48,853 nt of DNA from Pseudomonadota bacterium (lineage in GTDB: Bacteria; Pseudomonadota; Gammaproteobacteria; Xanthomonadales; Rhodanobacteraceae). Positions 1 to 9,524 of the stretch are shown in pieces. Positions within the stretch are counted from its first letter, which is position 1. The number at the start of each line of letters is the position of its first letter. The DNA is taken from NCBI GenBank assembly GCA_018241365.1, contig JAFEDX010000199.1, forward strand, positions 1 through 48,853. The letters are read 5' to 3'. The notes under the pieces are model-generated. The model had not been told where the DNA came from, searched no databases, and saw nothing but the letters and a program-made list of their open reading frames with translations. Both the position numbers and the translations under genes were made by a program.

Positions 1-1836
1 TTCGAACGTGGTGAGGAATCCGTAGCCGGCGTCGGTGGCGAGGATGAGTTTCGTCGTGTTGTCGCCGATCACGACTGCGTCAAAACGTGCGCCGGCCGGC
101 GGCGTGAAGCGGCCGGTCAGCGGTTCGCCATTGCCCCGCGCCGAGGGCAGGGTGTGCGCGGGCGTGGAGTAACTGCGTCCGGTCGAGTCGAGGAACACCG
201 CCTGCTGCGAACTCTTGCCGCGCGTGCTGGCGAGCCAGGCATCGCCTTCGCGGTAGGACAGTTCGGCCGCGTCCACATCGTGGCCCTTGGCCGCACGCGC
301 CCAGCCGTTGGTGCTGAGCACGATGGTCACCGGTTCCGACGTCACCAGTTCGCTTTCGTCAAGCGCTTGAGCCGTCGCGCGTTCGATCAGCGGCGAGCGT
401 CGGGCGTCGCCGTATTTCTCGGCGTCGGTTTTCAATTCCTGCTTGATCAAGGTCTTGAGGCGTGCCTTGGAACCCAGCGTCACCTCGATCTTCGCGCGCT
501 CTTCCTCGAGTTCGTCGCGTTCGGCGTTGAGCTTCATTTCTTCCAGCCGCGCGAGTTGGCGCAACTTGGTTTCGAGGATGTAGTCGGCCTGTTCCTCGCT
601 GAGTTTGAAGCGCTTGATCAACGCGGGTTTCGGTTCGTCCTCGTGGCGGACGATGCGGATGACTTCGTCGAGATTCAGGAACGCGATGCGCAGGCCTTCC
701 AGCAGGTGCAGGCGGCGCTCGACTTTTTCGAGGCGATGCTGCAGGCGGCGCGTCACGGTGTCGGCGCGGAAACGCAGCCATTCCTCGAGGATCTGTTTCA
801 GCGTCTTGACCTGCGGGCGGCCATCCAGCCCGATCATGTTGAGGTTGACCCGGAAGCTCTTTTCCAGATCAGTCGTCGCGAACAGGTGCTGCATCATCGC
901 GTCGGTGTCGACGCGATTGCTGCGCGGGATCAGCACCAGCCGCACCGGGTTCTCGTGGTCGGATTCGTCGCGCAGGTCTTCCAGCATCGGCAGTTTCTTG
1001 GCGCGCATCTGCGCCGCGATCTGCTCGATCACCTTGGCGGGCGAAACCTGGTGTGGCAGCGCGGTCAACACCACGTTGCCCTTTTCCTCGACGTACACCG
1101 CGCGGCAGCGCACCGAGCCCGTGCCGGTCGCGTACATCGCGGCGAGCTCGCTGCGTGGCGTGATGATTTCGGCGTCGGTGGGGAAATCCGGCCCGTGAAT
1201 GTGCTCGCACAACTCGGCGACGCTCGCGGAGGGTTCGTCCAACAGATGGATGCACGCGCTCGCGACTTCGCGCAGGTTGTGCGGCGGGATGTCGGTGGCC
1301 ATGCCGACCGCGATGCCGGTGGAACCATTCAGCAGCAGGTGCGGCACGCGCGCCGGAAGCCACGAAGGTTCCTTCAGCGTGCCGTCGAAGTTCGGCGCCC
1401 AGTCGACCGTCCCCATGCCGAGCTCGCCCAGCAGCAGCTCCGCGATCGGCGTCAGGCGCGATTCCGTGTAGCGCATGGCCGCGAAGGATTTGGGATCGTC
1501 GGGTGAGCCGAAGTTGCCCTGACCGTCGATCAACGCGTAGCGGTACGAGAACGGCTGTGCCATCAGCACCATCGCCTCGTACACCGAACTGTCACCGTGC
1601 GGATGGAACTTGCCGATCACGTCGCCGACAGTGCGCGCGGATTTCTTCGGCTTGGCCGTCGCGGCAAGGCCGAGCTCGCTCATTGCGTAGACGATGCGGC
1701 GCTGGACAGGTTTCAAGCCATCGCCGATGAAGGGCAGGGCGCGGTCCAGCACCACGTACATCGAGTAGTCGAGGTAGGCGCGCTCGGCGTATTCGCGCAG
1801 CGGGATTTGTTCGAAGTTGGATTGCAGGGCAGTCAT
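1..1836 (-). CDS. parC: DNA topoisomerase IV subunit A (ParC), C-terminal part cut off by the window edge
   Basis: ParC is the DNA-cleaving subunit of topoisomerase IV, which decatenates daughter chromosomes together with ParE. The frame runs without a stop from ATG at 1836 to base 1, giving 612 codons of a usual length near 750, so the 3' end lies outside the window. Visible landmarks are the N-terminal [20 protein letters not shown], the quinolone-region motif [12 protein letters not shown] (residues about 78-89) and the catalytic tyrosine in [10 protein letters not shown] (Tyr123). The serine and glutamate usually changed in quinolone resistance are both wild type. The TraB/GumN gene lies 69 bp upstream on the same strand. 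ParC rather than GyrA is chosen from the N-terminus and the divergent C-terminal half; confidence is high. Confidence 0.96.
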   Translation of the reverse strand, partial: MTALQSNFEQIPLREYAERAYLDYSMYVVLDRALPFIGDGLKPVQRRIVYAMSELGLAATAKPKKSARTVGDVIGKFHPHGDSSVYEAMVLMAQPFSYRYALIDGQGNFGSPDDPKSFAAMRYTESRLTPIAELLLGELGMGTVDWAPNFDGTLKEPSWLPARVPHLLLNGSTGIAVGMATDIPPHNLREVASACIHLLDEPSASVAELCEHIHGPDFPTDAEIITPRSELAAMYATGTGSVRCRAVYVEEKGNVVLTALPHQVSPAKVIEQIAAQMRAKKLPMLEDLRDESDHENPVRLVLIPRSNRVDTDAMMQHLFATTDLEKSFRVNLNMIGLDGRPQVKTLKQILEEWLRFRADTVTRRLQHRLEKVERRLHLLEGLRIAFLNLDEVIRIVRHEDEPKPALIKRFKLSEEQADYILETKLRQLARLEEMKLNAERDELEEERAKIEVTLGSKARLKTLIKQELKTDAEKYGDARRSPLIERATAQALDESELVTSEPVTIVLSTNGWARAAKGHDVDAAELSYREGDAWLASTRGKSSQQAVFLDSTGRSYSTPAHTLPSARGNGEPLTGRFTPPAGARFDAVVIGDNTTKLILATDAGYGFLTTFE

Positions 1837-1905
1837 GTCCGTCCGTGATCCCGGCATGGCCGGGACTCAATTTGTCATCCGGTCAATTGTCGCGGGATAC
1901 GCGCG

Positions 1906-2778
1906 TCAATGCACGCGTTCGGTCGCGATGCCGAGCTTGCGCAGCTGCGCTTGCACGCTGTCGGGCCCGGCCAGATGGCCGGCGCCGACCGCCACGAAGA
2001 CCGTGCCGCGATCTTTCAACAGGCCCGCGATCTGTTTCGCCCAGTTGCGGTTGCGATCGACCAGCAGCACCTCGTAAAGCTCCGGGTAGTGTTCGCGCAT
2101 GCCGCGGTTGACGTTGCCTTCGATCGCCGCGACATCGCCGGCTTGCCAGGCCTGGAACAACTTGGCGATTTCAGCGGGACCCTTGGCGTAGTCGTCGAGC
2201 GTGTTGTGCAACAGATCCATTTGCAGGGTCGGCGACAGATCGGCGAAGAACTTGATCTGCTCCTCGGCGGTTTCGAAGGCGCCGATGGGTTTTTTTGCAG
2301 CCGTGAATTCGTGTTCAAGCTGCTTGTCGGCGCCGGATTTCGGGTCGTAGCCGGCCTTGACGATGGGCGCGACCGCGATGGTGAGCGCGGCCAGCCACGG
2401 TTTCATCGCGTCGAGCGTGGTGCTGCCGCCGGCGATGCCGGCTGCCTTGGCGGCCGCATCGAGGCGTGCGCGATCCGTGTCGCCCAACATGGAAGACAAT
2501 GGGTGCTTGAGATCCATGCCGTACTGCAGCACCAGGACCTGCATCGTGACGGGATCGTCGTCGTCCTCTTCGACGTATAGCTTGCTGCTCGCAGCCAAGG
2601 CCTTGTCCAGCGCGGGGTAGCGCCACTGCGCGCCTGCCGGCATCACGTGCACGGTGCCGAACAGGTAAAGGGTCGCGGTCGGGCTTTTTGCAACCCACAG
2701 CGCGGGATCGGCCAGCGCGGGCGCGCATGCCAGCAGGGCCAGTGCGGTGAACAGGAACAGGCGTTGCAGGACTCTCAT
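1906..2778 (-). CDS. TraB/GumN family secreted protein
   Basis: This 290-residue protein has a clear signal peptide (MRVLQRLFLF, a hydrophobic core, cleavage after ALA near residue 23), so it is exported to the periplasm. Two family landmarks are present: YLFGTVHVMP near residues 38-47 and VGAGHLAGPDSV near the C-terminus, the paired GTVH and GxxH motifs of the TraB/GumN fold. Members are often described as putative metal-dependent, Tiki-like peptidases, but the activity of this protein is not known. It precedes parC on the same strand with a 69 bp gap. Its start is divergent from the DUF1232 gene across a 133 bp spacer. The Shine-Dalgarno is weak, but the signal peptide fixes the start reasonably well. 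Confidence 0.88.
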   Translation of the reverse strand: MRVLQRLFLFTALALLACAPALADPALWVAKSPTATLYLFGTVHVMPAGAQWRYPALDKALAASSKLYVEEDDDDPVTMQVLVLQYGMDLKHPLSSMLGDTDRARLDAAAKAAGIAGGSTTLDAMKPWLAALTIAVAPIVKAGYDPKSGADKQLEHEFTAAKKPIGAFETAEEQIKFFADLSPTLQMDLLHNTLDDYAKGPAEIAKLFQAWQAGDVAAIEGNVNRGMREHYPELYEVLLVDRNRNWAKQIAGLLKDRGTVFVAVGAGHLAGPDSVQAQLRKLGIATERVH

Positions 2779-2831
2779 GCAGGACCAGGCCCGGATCGGA
2801 GCCTTGACATTGTGTCATGTGCTGACACGCC

Positions 2832-2858
2832 TGTAATCGTGGCCGCGCGTTCCCGAAT
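2832..2858 (+). promoter_or_regulatory. ECF-type promoter candidate ahead of the DUF1232/sigma operon
   Basis: TGTAATCGT at 2832-2840 and CCCGAAT at 2852-2858 match the two boxes shared by seven sites in this window, with CCGAA starting 21 bases after the first T. It would place an RNA start near 2864-2866, just at a strong hairpin. If real, it would drive the DUF1232 gene and probably both ECF genes, making the system self-activating. Confidence 0.6.
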
Positions 2859-2864
2859 GCAAGC

Positions 2865-2892
2865 GTGGGTGCGGCATTCCTGCCGCACCCGC
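2865..2892 (+). promoter_or_regulatory. Strong hairpin at the predicted 5' end of the DUF1232 mRNA
   Basis: Bases 2867-2876 (GGGTGCGGCA) pair perfectly with 2881-2890 (TGCCGCACCC) around a TTCC loop, and a further G-U and G-C pair extend the stem to 12. There is no T-run, so it is not an intrinsic terminator. It sits 7-10 bases after the -10-like box, as do the hairpins of the small-gene leaders, so it may protect the RNA 5' end. Confidence 0.6.
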
Positions 2893-2911
2893 CCTTCCTG
2901 GAGAGAACGCC

Positions 2912-3568
2912 ATGCCTACCGTGAACGACGATTTCAACCGCACCGTAACCCGCCTCGATCTCGATTCCGAACTGTCCGGCATTTTCACGCCGGGCGCCAG
3001 CGCCAACCTGCGTTTTGCTGCAGCCGACCTGGCGCGCTTCAATGCCTGCGTGGCGCAGGTGGCCCCCGGGATGCCGACCCTCGACGGCCCTCAGCTCGCC
3101 GGCGCGGCGCGGCGCCTGTCGCGGGCGGTGGGTGCGGGCAACGAGTCGCGTTTCATCCAGACGCGGATGCGCCGTGTGTGTGAAATGCGCGCCTTGCTGG
3201 GCGATGCGCACTGGACGTGTGAACCGCAGCTGCGCGAACGCATGCAGGCGGTGGTCGCCTACATCGACGATGCACCCGGTCTCGTTCCGGATGACGTGCC
3301 CGGGATTGGCGGCCTGGATGACGCCTTGCTGGTGGATCTCGCGATGGAAAGCCTGCGCGGCGAACTCGATGAGTACGCTGATTTTTGCCGCTACCGCGCC
3401 AGTGAGGCGGCGCGCCAGGGCACGGCCTCGGAGCAGGTTCCGATGGATCGCGCCGAGTGGAGCGCACGCCGCCAGGAAGAAATCCTGATGGAGCGGCAAC
3501 TGCGCCGCGCGCGGGGCAGCTCCTACGCGTCCGATGAAGGCGGCGCGGCGCTGTTCCGGGTCGGCTGA
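2912..3568 (+). CDS. YkvA/DUF1232-like protein, first gene of the sigma operon
   Basis: This 218-residue protein has no signal peptide. The central stretch AYIDDAPGLVPDDVPGIGGL and the following DDALLVDLAME (about residues 115-145) resemble the DUF1232/YkvA core (Y-x-x-D-x-x-P-D-x-x-P-x-x-G-x-x-D-D), whose function is unknown. The C-terminal third is rich in Arg and Glu and probably helical. A good Shine-Dalgarno, GGAGAG, lies six bases before ATG 2912. The gene has the shared ECF-type promoter upstream and ends 98 bp before the first ECF gene, so co-transcription is plausible. That context suggests a role in signalling to, or restraining, the sigma factors; this is inference from position only. 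Confidence 0.75.
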   Translation: MPTVNDDFNRTVTRLDLDSELSGIFTPGASANLRFAAADLARFNACVAQVAPGMPTLDGPQLAGAARRLSRAVGAGNESRFIQTRMRRVCEMRALLGDAHWTCEPQLRERMQAVVAYIDDAPGLVPDDVPGIGGLDDALLVDLAMESLRGELDEYADFCRYRASEAARQGTASEQVPMDRAEWSARRQEEILMERQLRRARGSSYASDEGGAALFRVG

Positions 3569-3666
3569 TCGGCCGGGTTGCCAAGATCATGGGATGGCGC
3601 ATAATCGCAGCAGCACGGACGTGGCATGGGAGCCGCGTCCGTATGCTGCGTGAGGGCGCGGCGGAT

Positions 3667-4368
3667 ATGGGCCGATTCGATACGACCCGGTGGAGCGTGG
3701 TGCTGCAGGCGCGTGGCGATCCCGCCGATGCGCGCGTGGCGCTGGAAACCCTGTGCCGTATCTACCGTCCGCCGGTGCTGGCCTACGTCCGCAGCCATGT
3801 GTACGCCCGCGACGCGGCGGAAGACCTGACCCAGGCCTTTTTTGCACGCTTCCTCGAGCGCGCATGGCATGCCGACGCCGATCCCGAACGCGGGCGTTTC
3901 CGCTCGTTCTTGCTGACCGCGCTCAAGCGTTTCCTGATCGACGCCGATGCCGAGGCCGGGGCGCTGAAGCGCGGCGGCGGCTACCGCTTCGAATCGCTGG
4001 ACGAGGACGCGTCCGACGGGCCCGTGGGCGACGATTCCCCCGACCGGATCTTCGAACGCGCGTGGGCGAAAGCCGTGCTGGGCGCAGCGCTGGCGCGCCT
4101 GCGCCGCGAGGCCGAGGAAGCCGGCAAGCTGGCGATGTTCGATCGCCTGAGCGAATTCCTGGTGGAGGCGCCGGATGAGGACGATTACGCCCGGGCCGCG
4201 GAGGATCTGCACCTGCGCCGCAACACGTTGGCCGTCGCAGTGCATCGCTTGCGGCATCGCCTGCGCGACCTGGTGCGCGAGGAACTGGCCGAAACCACCG
4301 CGGGCCACGATGACATGGATTCGGAATTGCGTGCGTTGCGCGAGGCGCTGGAGTCGGCCTCGCATTGA
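3667..4368 (+). CDS. ECF sigma factor, kinase-linked (ECF43-like), copy 1
   Basis: This 233-residue sigma-70 family factor directs RNA polymerase to specific promoters. Region 2 spans roughly residues 25-95 (YARDAAEDLTQAFFARFLER) and region 4 roughly 165-220 (AEDLHLRRNTLAVAVHRLRH, then RLRDLVREELAET). The N-terminal TTRWSVVL motif is typical of ECF factors encoded beside Ser/Thr kinases. Thr55 replaces the usual Val/Ala in the DLxQ motif and is a candidate phosphoacceptor, although this copy keeps acidic residues (RDAAED). An in-frame ATG at 3589 would add 26 residues; ATG 3667 is preferred because homologues begin close to the TRW motif. No anti-sigma gene is adjacent. The second ECF gene starts 64 bp downstream. 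Confidence 0.9.
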   Translation: MGRFDTTRWSVVLQARGDPADARVALETLCRIYRPPVLAYVRSHVYARDAAEDLTQAFFARFLERAWHADADPERGRFRSFLLTALKRFLIDADAEAGALKRGGGYRFESLDEDASDGPVGDDSPDRIFERAWAKAVLGAALARLRREAEEAGKLAMFDRLSEFLVEAPDEDDYARAAEDLHLRRNTLAVAVHRLRHRLRDLVREELAETTAGHDDMDSELRALREALESASH

Positions 4369-4432
4369 GTGTCGCGGGCGAGCAATCGTCACCGCGTTCG
4401 CGAAAGCCAAGAAGTCTTGAAGGGGATTGTCG

Positions 4433-5158
4433 ATGGAATCTGCCGAGGATAAGCGTCTGGAAAATTTCAGCCGCACCCGATGGTCGCTGGTGCGGGGTTT
4501 GCATGCACCGCAGGCGGGCGAGGCGCGGCGCGCGTTGACGGAGCTCGCGCTGCGGTATTGGTACCCGGTGTACGCGTACGTGCGGCGGTGCGGGCATGCG
4601 CCGGAAATCGCGCAGGACATCACGCGGGCTTTTTTCCAGCGGGTGGCGGCCGAGGCTGGCGACATGGAGGATGCGCCGCGCGGACGTTTCCGGGACTGGT
4701 TGCTGTTGCGGTTGAATGTGTTCCTGGCGGGGGACTGGCGGGAGCTGGCGGGCGGCGAAGTGCCGGCCGTATCGCCGCCGCTGGAGGAGCTGGAACAGCG
4801 CAACCGCCATGATCACCAGACCGGGGCAACGCCGGAGCAGGCGTTCCAGCGCGGCTATGCGTTGGAAGTGCTGGCGCGGGGTTTCAAGGCCTTGCAGGCG
4901 GAGGCGCGCCAGACGGGACACCTGGACATGTACGAAGCGCTGGAGCCCTACCTTGCGCGCGATCCGCTGCCGGGGCAGTACGAAGAGCTGGGACGCAAGC
5001 TGGGGATCCGCCCGCTGGCGCTGGTGCTGGCCTTGAAGCGGCTGCGGCAGCGGTTCCGCGAGCTGGTGCACGAGGAGCTGGCCGACGCGGTGTCCTCGCT
5101 GGACGAGATGGCTAGCGAGCAGCAGACGCTGTATGCGCTATTGGCCAAGGGAACGTGA
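4433..5158 (+). CDS. ECF sigma factor, kinase-linked (ECF43-like), copy 2
   Basis: This 241-residue ECF factor is a diverged paralogue of the upstream one. It has FSRTRWSLVRG at residues 12-22, region 2 with HAPEIAQDITRAFFQRV (about 56-72), and region 4 ending LKRLRQRFRELVHEELAD. The acidic DAED-like sequence of ordinary ECF factors is reduced here to IAQD, and Thr64 follows in DITR. This is the arrangement expected if a phosphate must supply the missing negative charge, as reported for EcfP of Vibrio parahaemolyticus. ATG 4433 is chosen over TTG 4427 because AGGGG sits seven to eight bases upstream of it. The stop is three bases from the kinase ATG, so sigma and kinase are translationally linked. 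Confidence 0.9.
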   Translation: MESAEDKRLENFSRTRWSLVRGLHAPQAGEARRALTELALRYWYPVYAYVRRCGHAPEIAQDITRAFFQRVAAEAGDMEDAPRGRFRDWLLLRLNVFLAGDWRELAGGEVPAVSPPLEELEQRNRHDHQTGATPEQAFQRGYALEVLARGFKALQAEARQTGHLDMYEALEPYLARDPLPGQYEELGRKLGIRPLALVLALKRLRQRFRELVHEELADAVSSLDEMASEQQTLYALLAKGT

Positions 5159-5161
5159 GTG

Positions 5162-8100
5162 ATGTCGTCCCAGCCATCGATCCCGGTTGCACGCGATTTC
5201 CAATCCCTGGAAACGCGGCATGGTTTGTGCGGTTTGGCCGAACTTGCGTTTGGCAGCCTGACGCGGACTGACGAACCCGCGGTTGGCCAGCACTTGGCCC
5301 TGTTGCGTGCGGAGAGCCTGCAGTTGGATCTCTCCGATCCGGCGCAGTGCCAGTTCGGCGACTACGAACTGCTGGAACTCCTGGGCGAGGGAGGCATGGG
5401 TGCGGTGTACCGCGCCCGGCATGCGCCGCTGGATCGCGAAGTCGCGGTGAAGCTGTTGTCGGCCGGTCCTTGGGCGTCGAAGGATTTCATTGCGCGTTTC
5501 GAGCGCGAGGCACAGAACGCGGCACGGATGCAGCATCCGAACATCGTGACGGTGTACGAAGTGGGCAGCCACGAAGGCCTGCACTTCTTCAGCATGCGGC
5601 TGGTCGAGGGGCACAGCCTGTCGGAGCTGCTGAAGCGCGGCGAGCGCTACACCTTCAAGCAGGCCGCGTCATTGGCATGCACGATGGCGGAAGCGGTGGC
5701 ATACGCACACAGCTTGGGTGTGCTGCATCTGGACCTGAAGCCGGGCAACGTGCTGATCGATGGCCAGGGCGTGCCGCACGTGGCGGATTTCGGGCTGGCT
5801 CGACGGCTGGACAGCGCCCTGTCCACTGTCAACGACGAAGTGTCGGGCACGCCGGCCTACATGGCGCCCGAGCAGGCGCAGGTGAAGAGTTCGCGGTTGA
5901 CCGCGGCGACCGACGTGTGGGGTCTTGGCGCGATCCTGTATGAATTGCTGACGGGTACGCCGCCATTCAAGGCCGAGAGTGCGCAGGCGACCCTCAAGCT
6001 GGTGTTGGAAGGCCAGGTGCGATCGCCCCGCCGGCTGCAGCCGCACGTGCCGCTGGACCTGCAGGCGATCGTTCTGAAGTCCTTGGCGCGCGATCCCGGT
6101 GAACGGTATCCATCGGCGCGTGCGTTGGCCGACGATCTCGAGCGGTTCGTGGAAGGCCGGCCGGTGCAAGCGAGGCCGTTGAATGTCGCGCAACGCGCGT
6201 GGCGCTGGGCGCGGCGCGAACCCAGACTCGCTGCGACGGCGGTCGCGGCGGTCGGCGTACTCGTGATCGGCCTCGTGGCCACGTCCCAGCAGTGGTACCG
6301 CGCCGACCGCAATGCCGACACAGCGCGCGCCAACGCGGCGACCGCCAGCGAGCGGCTGTGGGATTCGCGCAACGATGCCGCGCTGCGGTTCATGGAGGAA
6401 GGGCAGGATTGGCAGGCTGCGCCGCTGCTGCTCGCGAACCTCAGGGAAATGGAGGCCGCGCGCGACACCGAACGCGCGCGCGGTGCCCGCCTGCGGCTCG
6501 GGCTCGTGCGCAACGGCAACCCGGTGCTGATCGATGCGATTCCGGCGCAGAAACCCGCCGTCGCCATTGCGTTCGATGCCTCGGGGAAACGCATGGCCAC
6601 CAGCGGCACCGAAACCGGCCTGCTGCTGTTCGATACCACCGACGGCAGGGAACTCCTGAAGGTTCCCGGCCGCCCGCACGAGGTGTGGAGTCGGCTGCGG
6701 TTTACGCCGGACGGGCGCACGTTGCTGGCGCAGGGACAGGAGTGGCAGAGTCAGTCCCCGCGACCCGCAGGCGCCCACATGCGGCGGCTCGATACCGCGA
6801 CGGGCGCGTGGCTCGCGCCACCGGAGCCGTTTGCCGACGTCAAGGCGCAGAGCTACAGCACGGATGGCAAATACGCCGTGCTGACGCTGCCGGATGGACG
6901 CGCGCAGTTCTGGGAAACGTCGCCGTGGCGCGCGCTCAGCCCGCTGCACAGCCTGCCGTTTTCCGATGGCGAGGACGCGCGGTTGATCGCGCCGAACGGC
7001 AGCTTCTTCGCGCTCAACGGACCGGATGGTGCGGTCACGCTGGTGGATTCGCGCAGCCTCGCTCCGACGCGCATCGCGCTCGGCGAGTTCGGCAGGATCA
7101 GCGCGTGGGTCGCGAGTCCGGATTCGCGCTGGCTGGCGCTCGGCGACGCCGCGGGACATGCGGTGGTGGTGGAAGTCGCAACCCGCACCGTGCGGCCGCT
7201 CGCGCCGCTTCCGTTCTTCGGTGTGCGCTGGCTGACCTTCAGCGAGGACGGCGGCTGGCTGGCGCTCGCAGCGCGCGACGGCGGCGTGTACCTGTGGTCA
7301 TGGCCGGAAGGCCGGTTGCTCGTGCCGCCTTTCAGTGCCAGCACCACGACCGGCGGCGCGCCGCTCGCCGAACACGTGGAGCTCGACCGCGCACGCGGCC
7401 AGGTGTTCGTGACCGATGAAACGGCCAACACCGCGTTGTGGCAGGTCGCGCCGGCAGCACATGAGAACGATCTCGGCCTTGCGCGACGCGTCATGGCGGG
7501 GGTCGATAACCGGATGGACTGGGGCGTCGAGGCGGCCGCGTGGAGTCCGGCGACCGGCCTGATCGCGAGCACCGTCGACGAACGCGTGCGCCTGACGCGC
7601 CTGCGCGCTCCGGTATTGAAGGCGGGCAGGGGCGCACCGCTGCGTGCCGGCACCTTGCACTTCGATGGTCGCCGTCTGGTCGAAGTGGAAGGGCGCATGG
7701 TGCGGCTTGTGGACGCTCTGACCGAGCAACCGCTTGGCGACCCGGTCGAATTCGTGCAACCACCCACGTTCGCGGAGTTGACGCCCGATGGGGCAACGCT
7801 GGTTGTTGCAAGTGGCCGGTCGGTGCATGTCCTGGATAGCGCGACCGGCAAACCGCGCTTCGCGCCGATTGTGCTCGATGGCGCGCCCGCGCTTGTCGAC
7901 CTCAGTCCCGACAGCCAGCGGATTGCGCTCGCATGGTTGTCGGGTGACGTGCGCAGCGACCGCAACGTCAGCGAACTGACGGTGATCCACAGCCTCGCCA
8001 ACGGACGCAGGCTGGGTGGCCCCGAACCGCTCCCTGGCCCGACCAACGAGGTGCTGGCGTTCAGTGCGGACGGTTCGCGCCTTTTGGTCTGGAATCCGAG

Positions 8101-9511
8101 GGAACTGACGCTCCGCGATGGCGTCACGCTGGCGCCGGTGGCGGGACCGCTTGCGCACTTCCTTCCGCGCGGCCGCGACGAGGATTCGCACCACGGCTTT
8201 GTGCGTTTGGCCGCGCCCGACGCGGCCAGTCGCGTGGAGCTGATCTACGGACGACACGACGGCACCGCGTGGCGCATGGAGCTGCGGCGGTATGCGCCCG
8301 ACGGTACGCCTGCCGTCGTGCCTTTGCAGCGTGGCTGGCCAGTGGCGCTGCTGCCGCTGCCGGGCAGGCACGGTACCGCGATAGCTGGCGGGGACGACCC
8401 GCTCAACCAGATCATCGGTCCCGACGGGGCGAGCCGCGGGCTCCCGCACATGGGCGATGACGCGCGCCGGGCGGCGCTCGCGCTGAGCCCGGACGGACGC
8501 TGGCTGATCCGGTCGCAGCTCGATGGTGTGGTGCTGTTCGACCTAGATCGGATGGCGCGCGTGACGACGCTCAACGTTGCGCTGCCCCAGCCCGACGAAG
8601 TATTGCAGCTCGCATTCAGCCCGGACGGTCGTCGCCTGCTGGGCCGTAGCGTAAACAATCGCTACATGGTGTGGGATCTTACGCCCGACGAACGACCGGT
8701 GGCGGCGATCGCGCGCGAACTCGGGTTGCGCGACCTGCCGTTCAACGTGGCGCGCCACGGTCCCGATGCGCGCGATCCCGACGCGGCGGAGCGCAGGGCG
8801 TTGCACGCCGCCGATCCGGGTGCGCCTCCTGCGCCGCCGGCCCCGGAGGCGGCCGCTGGCGTTCGCGTGCGGCCGGGCGGCGCGATTCCCCCGCGCGATC
8901 CTGCGGTGCCTTCAGGGCTGCTCGACCTCACGCCGTACTACACCTTCGGTCTCGCGGAACCGTTCATCGACGGGGCGCATGCAAGCGGCGATTTCAGTTG
9001 GCTGCCGCGGGGCCTGCAACGGTTCCAGGGCGTCGACTACGACGTGCGGGGTGGCGTGCGGCTGACGGCCGGCGCGGCGTTGCGGTTCGCGCCCGCCACG
9101 ACGGACGCGCGTGCCATTGGCGCGCTGCATGTCTTGGCGCTGCTCGGTGCCGGCGATCCCGACCGTTTCGCGCAATGGCGTCTGGAATACACCGACCACA
9201 CCCATGCGGACGTGCCGCTGGCTCTGGGTCGCAGCTTCGAGGCTTACTGGCGGTCACCGGCCGCGGCCACTCCTGCGCAATTCGCCGCGTTTGGCTGGGA
9301 CGCCCGCGAGCTGCACGAAAACGACCGGCGCGCGTACGCGTTCACCCTGCGCGTTCCCAATCCCCATCCCGAGCGGCTGGTGAAAGCGCTGACGCTCATC
9401 AACCCGAAAGCGGGAGCGGACGCGCCGGTCGTATTTGCGCTGACGCTCGAGCCGGCAAGCCACGCTGCAACCGCGACCGCGAGCGCCGCGGCTGCACGCG
9501 GCGGGCATTGA
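5162..9511 (+). CDS. Transmembrane Ser/Thr protein kinase with periplasmic propeller-like sensor, copy 1
   Basis: This 1449-residue protein has a cytoplasmic N-terminal segment (GLAELAFGSLTR, near residue 25), then a Hanks-type kinase domain. The kinase shows the glycine loop GEGGMGAVY (75-83), VAVK (Lys97), HLDLKPGN (189-196), DFGLA (209-213), GTPAYMAPEQ and DVWGLGAILYELLTG. The catalytic HRD is HLD, making it a non-RD kinase. One membrane segment lies near residues 357-375 (VAAVGVLVIGLVA). The roughly 1070 residues after it carry many SPDGR-like beta-propeller blade motifs and end in a beta-rich module beginning LPRGLQRFQGVDYDVRGG. The kinase therefore probably senses a periplasmic signal. 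It lies between the second ECF gene (3 bp) and the receptor (13 bp). GTG 5159 is an alternative start. Confidence 0.92.
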   Translation: MSSQPSIPVARDFQSLETRHGLCGLAELAFGSLTRTDEPAVGQHLALLRAESLQLDLSDPAQCQFGDYELLELLGEGGMGAVYRARHAPLDREVAVKLLSAGPWASKDFIARFEREAQNAARMQHPNIVTVYEVGSHEGLHFFSMRLVEGHSLSELLKRGERYTFKQAASLACTMAEAVAYAHSLGVLHLDLKPGNVLIDGQGVPHVADFGLARRLDSALSTVNDEVSGTPAYMAPEQAQVKSSRLTAATDVWGLGAILYELLTGTPPFKAESAQATLKLVLEGQVRSPRRLQPHVPLDLQAIVLKSLARDPGERYPSARALADDLERFVEGRPVQARPLNVAQRAWRWARREPRLAATAVAAVGVLVIGLVATSQQWYRADRNADTARANAATASERLWDSRNDAALRFMEEGQDWQAAPLLLANLREMEAARDTERARGARLRLGLVRNGNPVLIDAIPAQKPAVAIAFDASGKRMATSGTETGLLLFDTTDGRELLKVPGRPHEVWSRLRFTPDGRTLLAQGQEWQSQSPRPAGAHMRRLDTATGAWLAPPEPFADVKAQSYSTDGKYAVLTLPDGRAQFWETSPWRALSPLHSLPFSDGEDARLIAPNGSFFALNGPDGAVTLVDSRSLAPTRIALGEFGRISAWVASPDSRWLALGDAAGHAVVVEVATRTVRPLAPLPFFGVRWLTFSEDGGWLALAARDGGVYLWSWPEGRLLVPPFSASTTTGGAPLAEHVELDRARGQVFVTDETANTALWQVAPAAHENDLGLARRVMAGVDNRMDWGVEAAAWSPATGLIASTVDERVRLTRLRAPVLKAGRGAPLRAGTLHFDGRRLVEVEGRMVRLVDALTEQPLGDPVEFVQPPTFAELTPDGATLVVASGRSVHVLDSATGKPRFAPIVLDGAPALVDLSPDSQRIALAWLSGDVRSDRNVSELTVIHSLANGRRLGGPEPLPGPTNEVLAFSADGSRLLVWNPRELTLRDGVTLAPVAGPLAHFLPRGRDEDSHHGFVRLAAPDAASRVELIYGRHDGTAWRMELRRYAPDGTPAVVPLQRGWPVALLPLPGRHGTAIAGGDDPLNQIIGPDGASRGLPHMGDDARRAALALSPDGRWLIRSQLDGVVLFDLDRMARVTTLNVALPQPDEVLQLAFSPDGRRLLGRSVNNRYMVWDLTPDERPVAAIARELGLRDLPFNVARHGPDARDPDAAERRALHAADPGAPPAPPAPEAAAGVRVRPGGAIPPRDPAVPSGLLDLTPYYTFGLAEPFIDGAHASGDFSWLPRGLQRFQGVDYDVRGGVRLTAGAALRFAPATTDARAIGALHVLALLGAGDPDRFAQWRLEYTDHTHADVPLALGRSFEAYWRSPAAATPAQFAAFGWDARELHENDRRAYAFTLRVPNPHPERLVKALTLINPKAGADAPVVFALTLEPASHAATATASAAAARGGH

Positions 9512-9524
9512 AGGAGAGGCGATC

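Noticed and set aside
154-1506. A 450-codon plus-strand open frame
   Set aside because: It is antisense to parC, whose frame is unmistakable. The Phe/Glu/His-rich translation has no domain pattern.
3600-3630. A further copy of the ECF-type promoter before the first sigma gene
   Set aside because: CATAATCG is present at 3600, but the base offset leads to GTGGCAT rather than a CCGAA-like box, so it was not counted.
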